From assembly GCA_900550035.1 (NCBI GenBank), contig URQS01000019.1, forward strand, positions 1-53,286: DNA of 53,286 bases. The letters are read 5' to 3'. The translations under genes and the position numbers were made by a program. The notes beneath the pieces are model-generated. The model was not told the origin of the DNA. It worked only from the letters and a program-made list of their open reading frames with translations, and did not search any database. Position 1 is the first letter of the stretch, and every line of letters starts with the position of its first letter. Shown one piece after another: positions 31,252 through 39,071 of this stretch. The stretch is from an uncultured Prevotella sp. (GTDB lineage: Bacteria; Bacteroidota; Bacteroidia; Bacteroidales; Bacteroidaceae).

Positions 31252-31817
31252 TTTCGAAGGTCATCGAACTGTGAAACATTATAATATTCTGTAAAGACAC
31301 CACCCTTGCTTTTGTTTCCACAGGAATGAGCATGCCCGAAGACATGGAAATGGGGACGATACTGATATACTTCCATCAATAAAGGAATACTGCCCCTACC
31401 ATCATCAAGGATTCCATCTGGCGGAATATGGGTAATCAGAAAATCTATATTGGTAGCAATGTGGACGTTTAAGCTCTTATTTTGCAAACTCCTCATAGAG
31501 ATATTGCCAAACTTAATTCCATCAAACTCGTATGTGGAGTCATGAAGGAAAACAACCTTTTTAGGTAAAAGTGACTCTGCAATCTCTGGAGTATCCTCCA
31601 AGAACAACTCATGATTACCTGCGACAAAAATATAAAGTCTGGCAGGATGGCTTAACAACCAGGAAAAGAAGTTCTCCATGCCATCCTTGCCAAAGCCAGA
31701 CACTACATCGCCAGCACATAACAAAATGTCAGCAGTCTCTGGAATATAAAGCCGCTTGTGCATTCCATGAGAGTCAGAGAATGCAAAAATCCGATGTTCC
31801 TTATAGTTAAATAGCAT
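31248..31817 (-). CDS. Calcineurin-like metallophosphoesterase
   Basis: A 189-aa protein with all usual metal-binding motifs: FSDSHG (D15, H17), AGDVV (D37), AGNHE (67-70), THIPPDG and GHAHS near the C-terminus. Members hydrolyse phosphodiesters or phosphomonoesters, and the substrate here is unknown. It is the last gene of the leftward operon that begins at 33108. It follows the PLD nuclease by 18 nt. Together they could process nucleic acid ends or a cyclic nucleotide signal. Confidence 0.88.
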   Translation of the reverse strand: MLFNYKEHRIFAFSDSHGMHKRLYIPETADILLCAGDVVSGFGKDGMENFFSWLLSHPARLYIFVAGNHELFLEDTPEIAESLLPKKVVFLHDSTYEFDGIKFGNISMRSLQNKSLNVHIATNIDFLITHIPPDGILDDGRGSIPLLMEVYQYRPHFHVFGHAHSCGNKSKGGVFTEYYNVSQFDDLRK

Positions 31818-31835
31818 TGATCTAATCTTATAAAG

Positions 31836-32368
31836 TTAATACTTCAATGGTGAATCTGGGCAGAATCTCTTCCGTCCGCATTTTTTGCATTGGTTTCCAT
31901 TCCATACGAAGTCAAACTGGTTGATGGCTTGCTCCACAAAGGAAGGGGCATTGGTCAGGACACCAGCCTCGAAATTTCTGTTTCTCTCCCCCTTCATGCC
32001 GAGGCCTGCACCTGTGAGGTTGGCTGACCCAACATAGGCAGTCTCCAAGTCAAAGATGACCATCTTGAAATGTACCCTTGGGCACAAGACTCTCTCCAAT
32101 CGTTTGGCAAGAATCGAATAATCATCAAAGTCCTTGCGGAAATTAGGGCCAGGCTCCTTGGCATGGATTAACCGAACCTCCACTCCACGCTCAATTAATC
32201 GAGAGATGACTTTGAGAAAGGGAACGGTCATGGAACTGCTTTTTACATACAAGTCCTTGATGTCTGCAGTCCCTATCCAAAGATGATGTTTCACGTTCGC
32301 TATCTTGGCGATGACATCAGTATAGTGGCACCATTGCTTATGTATTTATAATACGTAGTTTCTGACAT
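31836..32368 (-). pseudogene. PLD-family nuclease, frameshifted near its start
   Basis: The main frame (31836-32294, 152 aa, GTG as first possible start) has one complete HKD motif (HFKMVIFDLETAYVGSANLT) and a C-terminal CKKCGRKRFC zinc-ribbon-like tail. Immediately upstream, the same frame continues as DVIAKIANVKHHLWIGTADI but without a start. The natural start is ATG 32368 (MSETTYYKYISNGAT, A-rich leader) in another frame, so one base appears to be missing near 32310-32325. This may be a real mutation, a programmed shift or a sequence error. If repaired, the product would be a single-HKD nuclease acting as a dimer. Confidence 0.7.
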
Positions 32369-32405
32369 TTTATTTCATTTTTTAAGTGATACGAAACCTG
32401 TTTCC

Positions 32406-32810
32406 TTATTTTTCCTGGAACACTTTATAAACATCAAACCATAAACCATGCAACATGTCAAGCAGTTTGATTTTATCATCTGAAGATATGGGTAAGCCGG
32501 CAATGTCCTCTGGCTCGAAGCTGACGGATGAGACTTCATTTTTTAGCTCTAGTAAGAGCATATCCATTCGTTTCTCCAAGTATTGTTTCAACCAAGAGAG
32601 TTCGTCAAAATCACAAGTTGGAATTTTGATGTTTGATACACATTTTTGTTTCTTATCACCTGTCACTGAGTACAAATTCGCAAACCATATATCGCCAAAG
32701 CCAACACTCAAACTGAGTTCTATGCTATATGTCTTTCCCATATAGGAAAAAACAGTCTCACTTTGAGCTTCATCACCAGTGTCAAAGTCAACACATTGAT
32801 TCATCTTCAT
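32406..32810 (-). CDS. Unknown small protein of the PLD operon (134 aa)
   Basis: A 134-aa soluble protein beginning MKMNQCVDFDTGDEAQSETV. It has a beta-rich first half (YSIELSLSVGFGDIWFANLY) and a helical second half (LKQYLEKRMDMLLLELKNEV, then LLDMLHGLWFDVYKV). No family is recognised. It overlaps the upstream 106-aa gene by 23 nt and lies 37 nt before the true start of the PLD gene, so the three are one transcription unit. It may be a specificity or inhibitor subunit of the nuclease. Confidence 0.7.
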   Translation of the reverse strand: MKMNQCVDFDTGDEAQSETVFSYMGKTYSIELSLSVGFGDIWFANLYSVTGDKKQKCVSNIKIPTCDFDELSWLKQYLEKRMDMLLLELKNEVSSVSFEPEDIAGLPISSDDKIKLLDMLHGLWFDVYKVFQEK

Positions 32811-33108
32811 ATGCTTGAATGATTAACAATAGTTGTTCTTCACTTGTGCCCAATGTCTCCTGTACAAGATCCACCTTTGTTCTGTCCATAAATGATTGTG
32901 ACACAGACATAAGTTGAACCAATTCTCCCATCAGCAAAGGATATTTTACAGAGGTGACGATTCGCATAGACACCTTATTATATTTTGCCCAATCCACCAG
33001 GGTGTATTGCCTAAAAGATCGGCAGATAGCCTCTGCCCTGCTTTCTCCTTTCATTGGAAAGGAATAGATACGGCGTTTTACCGATATTCCGTGTTTAGTT
33101 TGTTCCAT
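32788..33108 (-). CDS. Unknown small protein, first gene of the PLD operon (106 aa)
   Basis: A 106-aa protein, MEQTKHGISVKRRIYSFPMK at the N-terminus, with a basic first third and a helical remainder (LMGELVQLMSVSQSFMDRTK). I recognise no family. It is first in the operon, opposite the WYL regulator, with a -7 box (TACCTTTG, 33144-33137) whose upstream part is covered by the dyad at 33153-33210. The basic N-terminus may bind nucleic acid. Confidence 0.65.
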   Translation of the reverse strand: MEQTKHGISVKRRIYSFPMKGESRAEAICRSFRQYTLVDWAKYNKVSMRIVTSVKYPLLMGELVQLMSVSQSFMDRTKVDLVQETLGTSEEQLLLIIQAYEDESMC

Positions 33109-33136
33109 TATTTCTTATTACTTTACATCTATGACA

Positions 33137-33226
33137 CAAAGGTAGTTAGGAAATGAGAAAAATATTTGCACACCTAAAGAATTCTAAACTTGTGCAATAC
33201 TTTTTCTCATGTTTTCTTTATCTTTG
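33137..33226. promoter_or_regulatory. Divergent promoters under a 58-nt dyad
   Basis: Half-sites 33153-33172 and 33191-33210 are reverse complements at 18 of 20 positions. The 18-nt centre contains the palindrome AGAATTCT (33178-33185). The leftward -7 box is TACCTTTG (33144-33137) and the rightward one TATCTTTG (33219-33226). The dyad covers the -33 zones of both promoters, so one bound protein, probably the WYL regulator, can silence both directions. Confidence 0.75.
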
Positions 33227-33246
33227 CATAAGAATTATAAAAGAAT

Positions 33247-34152
33247 ATGGCTATCAATCAACTCAACAAATATGTATGGCTCGTGGAAACCATCCACAGG
33301 GCAAGAAAACGAGGTGGCATTACCTTGAAGGAGATTCAAAGCAGATGGTTGGATTCTGACATTAGTGAAGGAACGGAACTCTCTCGCCGTACCTTCATCA
33401 ATAATCTCCATGCCATCGAGGAACTGTTTGAGATTAATATTGAATGCGGCAGCGGATTCCGCTATCACATTGAGTATGGTGACTGTTTTGAGGAAGGAAG
33501 CGCCAGAAACTGGTTGCTCAACGCCTTCTCGCTCAATGCTATGGTAGGTAACAGCCGCAAGCTCAAGGAGAGGGTACTCCTGGAAGACATGCCATCGGGC
33601 AGGAATTATCTTCTAGACATCATCAAGGCCATGCGTGACAACCATGCCATCTTCATATCTTACTACAGCTACAACACCGAGGAGTATCATGAATTTGATA
33701 TTCATCCTTATTTCTTGAAAACTTTCAAGAAACGTTGGTATGTGGTCGCATATAGTCCTGGCACAAACGATATCCGCTGCTATGCACTGGACCGCATGGA
33801 GAATGTCATGATCTCAGACAAAGTGTTCAAGATGCCTAAGGACTTGGAACCTGCCGAATACTTCAAGGATTGCTTCGGCATTATCAATAACAAGTGCTCT
33901 GAGGTGCAAAAGGTCGTGCTCAAGGTAGATGCCTTCCAAAGTAACTATATACGCAACCTGCCTCTCCATGACTCTCAAAAGGAGACAAAGCGAACTGACG
34001 AATACTCTATCTTTGAGTATCACCTGAAACCAGAGTTTGATTTCGAGCAAGAAATTTTCTCTAACATGGGTACCATGGAAGTGTTGGAACCTCTATGGCT
34101 AAGAGAAGAGGTGAAGGAAAGAATAAAAAATCTTGCAAGTAAGTATCTTTGA
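33247..34152 (+). CDS. WYL-domain transcriptional regulator 2
   Basis: A 301-aa protein. The winged-helix N-terminus is about 1-75 (GITLKEIQSRWLDSDISEGT and SRRTFINNLHAIEELF). The WYL domain spans about 120-200 and contains KRWYVVAYSPGTNDIRCYAL. A C-terminal extension domain ends at 301. It is a paralogue of regulator 1. It is transcribed away from the PLD/phosphoesterase operon behind a shared dyad operator and most likely represses it until a nucleic-acid or nucleotide signal appears. The start at 33247 lies about 14 nt after the expected transcription start. Confidence 0.88.
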   Translation: MAINQLNKYVWLVETIHRARKRGGITLKEIQSRWLDSDISEGTELSRRTFINNLHAIEELFEINIECGSGFRYHIEYGDCFEEGSARNWLLNAFSLNAMVGNSRKLKERVLLEDMPSGRNYLLDIIKAMRDNHAIFISYYSYNTEEYHEFDIHPYFLKTFKKRWYVVAYSPGTNDIRCYALDRMENVMISDKVFKMPKDLEPAEYFKDCFGIINNKCSEVQKVVLKVDAFQSNYIRNLPLHDSQKETKRTDEYSIFEYHLKPEFDFEQEIFSNMGTMEVLEPLWLREEVKERIKNLASKYL

Positions 34153-34185
34153 AAGGCAACCCATCAATATTCTTTTGTCAAGGGA

Positions 34186-35415
34186 CTAAATATCCAGTCC
34201 CTTGACACAATCTATAGCTTCGTCAAACATTATTGAGAAATCATTTAAAGTTTTGCCATTCAGCAAGTCTTTTATGGTCGAGGCATTATCCCAATTACAA
34301 TTTTCTATAAAATTCTTATGAATCCATAAATTACTACCCCATTCTTTTATTGGGGAACTTATAGAATAATGCTCCTGTACCTTTTTCCAAATAGATGCAG
34401 GTATATCAGGACGTCTATCGTTGCCTTTACAGACAAATCCAAAAATCAAGCCCTTTAACCCTTTCTGTTCAAATTGAAAAGCAAGGTCAAAGTACTTCCA
34501 ACCAGCTTTTTGGAAATGTGCTCCTGCATAAATATCAGAGAGCCAATTCCTCTTATAATTACCAGAAATTTGCAAACCTTTATCTTCTGCTAAAGCTTTC
34601 AGCTTTGGAATAAACTCATCATTTATAATATGATTTATCAAATTCTCTTTGCTATTGATTATATCAAATACAGCATCGAGATTTTCTTCTTTGCTCAAGA
34701 TATCAAACAGTTCCTTATTATCTTCCATAACGTTATTTGTTAATATGTCAATAGTACTAATATATTGATTGATAGTTTCTCTCACGAGCGGAGTTCTTGA
34801 AGCCAACTCCACGCAACGATCAAGCCATCCTCTAATATCACTCTTATAGGATAAGCAAACTATATCATTTTCCTTTAAGTCTTCACCCAAAGATTCTTTT
34901 GAAGGAGAGCAACCATCCAATGTCAAGTAAATCAATACAAATGATTTTCCCGTATCATTCCCTTTTTGTGACATTCCATAATTCCAGTAACTTAGCATCT
35001 GATGATGTTGGTCACCAGCATAGATTTTATTCTCTATTATTATACTATGTTTGCCATCGGTAAGATAAATATCTATTCTGCCGCCTTCACTATCTGTCTG
35101 CCTACCTATATATTTCTCTACTCCTACTGAAGCATTAGTCATGTTTAGTTCTAAATTATCTGCAGATATTGTAGGAAACGATTTTTGTAGCATTTTCAAA
35201 AATGCCTCAAGGAATTTTCCTCTTTGTCCGTGACTTCCTTTTGGATTCAGCAGGTTTGCCAAAAACATAGAGTGTAGATGGACTTCATCTGACATGAAGC
35301 CCAAATCATTGAAAATATTATAATTTTCACCACGTTCAAACTTTTCTTTTCTTTGTTCTTTTATTTTCTGTGAAACTATTCGAACTTGGTTTAGAATATT
35401 GATTATATCATTCAT
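34186..35415 (-). CDS. PD-(D/E)XK superfamily protein (PDDEXK_4-like)
   Basis: A 409-aa protein. The N-terminal part has E-V-H-L-H-S-M-F-L-A-N-L-L-N-P-K-G-S-H-G (44-63), typical of this family. The nuclease core follows, with D115 in GGRIDIYLTD and E128-N-K130 in HSIIIENK, and a Q-rich helix motif (GDQHHQM). The C-terminal 200 residues are specific to the subfamily and may recognise the target. Members are widespread in accessory islands and are presumed nucleases or DNA-binding remnants. It converges on WYL regulator 2 with a 33-nt gap. Confidence 0.85.
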   Translation of the reverse strand: MNDIINILNQVRIVSQKIKEQRKEKFERGENYNIFNDLGFMSDEVHLHSMFLANLLNPKGSHGQRGKFLEAFLKMLQKSFPTISADNLELNMTNASVGVEKYIGRQTDSEGGRIDIYLTDGKHSIIIENKIYAGDQHHQMLSYWNYGMSQKGNDTGKSFVLIYLTLDGCSPSKESLGEDLKENDIVCLSYKSDIRGWLDRCVELASRTPLVRETINQYISTIDILTNNVMEDNKELFDILSKEENLDAVFDIINSKENLINHIINDEFIPKLKALAEDKGLQISGNYKRNWLSDIYAGAHFQKAGWKYFDLAFQFEQKGLKGLIFGFVCKGNDRRPDIPASIWKKVQEHYSISSPIKEWGSNLWIHKNFIENCNWDNASTIKDLLNGKTLNDFSIMFDEAIDCVKGLDI

Positions 35416-35479
35416 CGCATTATAAGCTATAATTGTTTACCTTAGAAACGAAATTCCATCTAATTTATTGTAGACGTTG

Positions 35480-35593
35480 TTATTTTTGCCAATGAAAATG
35501 ACTACGCAAACACTCTTGGTACATAAGGGCACGACGATTCATGTTGTTCATCTCTTTTTCTGGATACCAGTAAAAATAAGCCATGAAAAGCAT
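35480..35593 (-). CDS. Possible 37-aa remnant
   Basis: ATG 35593 to TAA 35480 encodes MLFMAYFYWYPEKEMNNMNR and RALMYQECLRSHFHWQK. It begins beside the stop codon of the decayed ATPase. The aromatic and basic composition looks like part of a larger protein, so it may be a fragment left by a deletion, not a working gene. Confidence 0.3.
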   Translation of the reverse strand: MLFMAYFYWYPEKEMNNMNRRALMYQECLRSHFHWQK

Positions 35594-35599
35594 CAGCCG

Positions 35600-36591
35600 T
35601 TAGAATCCAATTTTTCTCTTAATACGGCTCCCTTCCAGTCTTTCATTTTCACATAACTCAGCAAGGGATTTGACCATGTTCTCAGACTTGCCATGCAATA
35701 TCGACTGGATGGTAAAATGACGGGCGATGTTCTCTATTTCACCACCGCTGAAATCATACTTGCCCGCCAGGTAACTGGCGTCGGCATCATTCAAGGGCGG
35801 AATCATCGCTTGCCAAATCTGAGTACGGCAATTCAAGTCTGGCTTCTCAAACTGTATCTTATAGAGGAAACGGCGCTCGAAGGCCTTGTCCATGTTCTCT
35901 GGGAGGTTGGTCGTGGCAATGAGGATGCCATCCAACTGTTCTATCTCCTGAAGGATGATATTCTGAATACTGTTTTCCATCTTCTCAACGGCTCTTTCCG
36001 CCCCCACCTGACGCTTGCCGATGATGGCATCAGCCGTAATCTTGAACGACTCTCTATCCACAAAGCCATCGTCATTGGTATATTCAATGAACTTCTCCGC
36101 AAAAAACAAGCCATCGCCTTGACAAAAGCCAACTTTTCGTTCTTGGCTACCAATGCCCTCAATTTCCTTCTCAGCACTTGTTTGTCAATCTTTCTACGGC
36201 GACATTTCGTAAACAACTCATCGAACTTGTCAAATAGTTCTCTGGCTGTAAGTTCCTCCACATCCATAGGATTATAACGCTCATTATGTTGGAACGCCTC
36301 CATCACCTCCATTGGGATGGTATAATAGAAACCTTCATCCCTATTGCGGCAGATATATTCCTTGTCAACAAGTTCTTGGATTTCATTGGCATATCGAAGC
36401 AAGCTAAGGATGCGGCAGCCCAAGAAATTAAAAACGTTGGCGTATTCTTCGGAAATATCATCCTTGGCACAGATAATCTGCTCTTGGGCATCTTCCAAAT
36501 CATCAAGCAAATCGTCTAAAGCCGAGCATTTTTCGATAATGTTCAGTCCTTTAAACTTCGCCATTTCTTTATTAATATCAAACTTCTCCAT
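35600..36591 (-). pseudogene. Decayed AAA+ ATPase
   Basis: Two overlapping frames make up one gene. The N-terminal part (36591 to about 36090) is MEKFDINKEMAKFKGLNIIE and on to KLRALVAKNEKLAFVKAMAC. The C-terminal part (about 36109-35600) has ADAIIGKRQVGAERAVEKME and the sensor segment GILIATTNLPENMDKAFERR typical of AAA+ proteins. The whole Walker A segment and the start of Walker B are missing, and the frame changes at the junction. An internal deletion plus shift has therefore inactivated it. A -7 box (TATCTTTG, 36624-36617) remains upstream. Confidence 0.75.
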
Positions 36592-37116
36592 TGTATATCA
36601 ATTAAAAATTCTGATGCAAAGATAGCCCACACCTGTGTAAGTTCGTTTCACACATAAGAAGTTTTTCATGTGCCATGCGCAAGGATTTATACATGGTGTT
36701 AAACACAAGTTAGTGTTAAACCTAAGGAATTTATCTTCTTTCTAATAGCTTTATACTAACTTTACATAAATAATTGGATATAAGGCTTATATCTATTGAT
36801 ACCCACACTTGTATCAGTTGGTGCGAACTCTCTTTTCAAATGGCATGAGCTCTCGTTTTGTTAGGTTGTCTTTTTTAAGGTCTGTACTTTTTATATTTAT
36901 ATTCGACAAAATCTCTTTCCATGTTGAAATATAAATTGAGATTATTAGCATATTGCTCTATGCCAGCTCAATGTTTTGCTCTTTCTCTTCGTAATATGAT
37001 TCTGGGTTTTGTTGGCCTTTAAAGTCATATATTAGCATCGCGGATACGCTTACTGTAAAAATCACAAAATTCCTAGTTCTTGAGGCTCTGTTATCACAAA
37101 ATTCCGAAATATAGGG
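36592..37116. other. AT-rich gap, no gene seen
   Basis: It contains the old promoter of the ATPase gene and a direct repeat GTGTTAAAC near 36699 and 36713. Nothing else can be supported. It separates the accessory island from the core chromosome. Confidence 0.5.
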
Positions 37117-37209
37117 TAAAAAAAAAGCGACAGCCTTCACAGGCGACCGCTTCAAATCTTCAATAGGTATTAGCCTTTCTTTAAGGTAAAAAGATTGTTT
37201 TCAGGATAA
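37117..37209 (-). ncRNA. Probable independent small RNA (about 90 nt)
   Basis: A promoter at 37216-37246 predicts a start near 37209. An intrinsic terminator (37125-37152) ends the transcript: an AAGCG/CGCTT stem continues inward through a few wobble pairs to GCCT-GUGA-AGGC, a GNRA tetraloop, followed by at least seven T. No open frame of note lies between. The RNA is not connected to any protein gene on its strand. It may correspond to a known Bacteroidales small RNA class, but I cannot confirm this from the sequence. Confidence 0.65.
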
Positions 37210-37215
37210 CTGATG

Positions 37216-37246
37216 CAAAGATATGATATTTTTTACACACTCCAAA
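37216..37246 (-). promoter_or_regulatory. Promoter of the small RNA
   Basis: TTTG (37246-37243), 19 nt, TATCTTTG (37223-37216) on the minus strand. Confidence 0.65.
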
Positions 37247-37471
37247 CTTTTTTGGCGTTTATTTTTGAAAAAAAAGTTCCGTGTTCCCACACATATATGA
37301 AAAAATGTAAGTATAAAGGTGTAGATAGTCTTATTCGGGGTCTTTATTGTATACATATTGTTTTTTGGGGTATTTTTGTGTTGTTTTTATTCAAATTGTC
37401 GGTTTTTGCTATTTTTCTTGTCATTTAGTAATTTATTTTGAGAAAAATATGACGAAATAAAATATTTTTCG

Positions 37472-37479
37472 TATTTTTG
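37472..37479 (+). promoter_or_regulatory. gltA -7 box
   Basis: TATTTTTG, expected start near 37487, giving a leader of about 115 nt before the gltA ATG. The -33 element is not clear. Confidence 0.45.
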
Positions 37480-37600
37480 CAGTCGAATAATCATTATTGC
37501 CGCACAGAATTGTTGAACAATGGTTTTTAGTCGGCATGCACCGTAAAGGTAAAGAGATAGATAACACCCAAAAGCGTACAATCAATAAACGGTAGCATTT

Positions 37601-38947
37601 ATGAACAAGGAATATTTGATTTACAAATTGTCGGACGAGGTTAAGAACTCGTGCAAGATAGACAACGATTTGTTTCAGAAGTATGGCGTAAAGCGCGGTT
37701 TGCGCAACGAGGACGGAAGCGGTGTGCTTGTCGGACTTACCAACATTGGTAATGTTGTGGGCTACGAGCGATCGGACGACGGACATCTGGAGCCTACTGA
37801 GGGCAAATTGTTCTATCGTGGCTATGAGCTTGACGACCTTGTTACACCTATTATAAATGAGCGCCGTTTCGGCTTTGAAGAAATCGCCTATTTGCTTCTT
37901 TCGGGAAATTTGCCCGACAAAGAGGATCTTGACGCATTCCGTGAGCTTATCAACGAGAATATGTCGCTCGACCACAAGACAATCGTTCACATCATCGACC
38001 TTGAAGGTTCGAACATCATGAACATCCTTGCGCGTAGCGTGTTGGAGATGTATACGTTCGACCCCAATCCCGACGATCTCTCGCGCGACAACCTGATGCG
38101 TCAGGCGGTGGAACTGATTGCACGTTTCCCCACTGTGATAGCTTACGCATACAACATTTATCGTCATAGCGTGCAGGGCCGTTCGCTGCATATTCGACAT
38201 CCGCGTGAGAACATGTCGATAGCCGAGAACTTCCTGTATATGCTCAAGCATGAAGACTTCACCGAGCTTGATGCCCGCATGCTCGACCTCCTGCTTATCA
38301 TTCAGGCGGAGCATGGTGGCGGTAACAACTCTACGTTCACCGTGCGCGTAACTTCATCATCGCGCACCGACACTTATTCGAGCATTGCTGCCGGCATAGG
38401 TTCGCTGAAGGGTCCGCTTCATGGTGGTGCCAATATCAAGGTTATAAACATGATACATCACCTCAAGGAGCAGATACATGACTGGACTTCGATTGACGAG
38501 ATTGACACTTATCTCAACCGTATACTCAACAAGGAGGTGTACGACCGGACGGGTCTGATATATGGCATCGGTCATGCGGTGTACACACTGAGCGACCCAC
38601 GTGCCAAGGAGCTGAAGCGACTGGCAGGCGAACTGGCAAGAGAGAAGGGCAGAGAGAAGGAATATGAGTTCTTGCGACTGCTTGAGCAGGAAGGCATTAA
38701 GTGTGTCCAGGCCCATCGCAACACCAAGAAGCCTATCTGTGCCAACGTCGACTTCTACTCGGGTTTCATCTATGAGATGATAGGATTGCCGCAGGAGATC
38801 TACACTCCGATATTCGCCATGGCGCGTATCGTAGGATGGATGGCACACCGAATTGAGGAGTTGAACATGGACGGCCGTCGAATAATACGTCCTGCATACA
38901 AGAATGTGCTTGGCGTGAAGGAGTATCGTCCGTTGGCAGAGAGATAA
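37601..38947 (+). CDS. gltA: Citrate synthase
   Basis: A 448-aa enzyme that condenses acetyl-CoA and oxaloacetate to citrate in the first step of the oxidative branch of the TCA cycle. The active-site regions are present: SLKGPLHGGAN (catalytic His, about 269-279), GIGHAVYTLSDPRAK (second His, about 322-336) and the substrate-binding C-terminal region ENVDFYSG-like (ANVDFYSGFIY, about 384). The length and N-terminal extension fit the Bacteroidota type. With the neighbouring glutamate dehydrogenase gene it links carbon flow to glutamate formation through 2-oxoglutarate. Confidence 0.93.
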   Translation: MNKEYLIYKLSDEVKNSCKIDNDLFQKYGVKRGLRNEDGSGVLVGLTNIGNVVGYERSDDGHLEPTEGKLFYRGYELDDLVTPIINERRFGFEEIAYLLLSGNLPDKEDLDAFRELINENMSLDHKTIVHIIDLEGSNIMNILARSVLEMYTFDPNPDDLSRDNLMRQAVELIARFPTVIAYAYNIYRHSVQGRSLHIRHPRENMSIAENFLYMLKHEDFTELDARMLDLLLIIQAEHGGGNNSTFTVRVTSSSRTDTYSSIAAGIGSLKGPLHGGANIKVINMIHHLKEQIHDWTSIDEIDTYLNRILNKEVYDRTGLIYGIGHAVYTLSDPRAKELKRLAGELAREKGREKEYEFLRLLEQEGIKCVQAHRNTKKPICANVDFYSGFIYEMIGLPQEIYTPIFAMARIVGWMAHRIEELNMDGRRIIRPAYKNVLGVKEYRPLAER

Positions 38948-38955
38948 ATTTTTGA

Positions 38956-39042
38956 ATGTTAAATGATAAGTGTTAATTGTTAAGTGCAGAGAACATCAAT
39001 TTAAAACTTACCAATTTAACATATATCATTTAACACTTAACA
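38956..39042. repeat. Two heptamer arrays in inverted orientation
   Basis: Four heptamers of type TGTTAAR lie at 38956-38983, and four in the opposite direction at 39015-39042, with 31 nt between. Together they can fold into a long imperfect hairpin in the gltA-gdhA gap. The unit resembles the four heptamers at 8238-8265 in the mobile element. Confidence 0.7.
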
Positions 39043-39071
39043 TTAAGTATAAAACTTAAACACCATAAAAA

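Noticed and set aside
35480..36591. Two separate small genes instead of one ATPase
   Set aside because: The two frames join into consecutive parts of a single AAA+ protein with the middle missing, so a pseudogene is more consistent.
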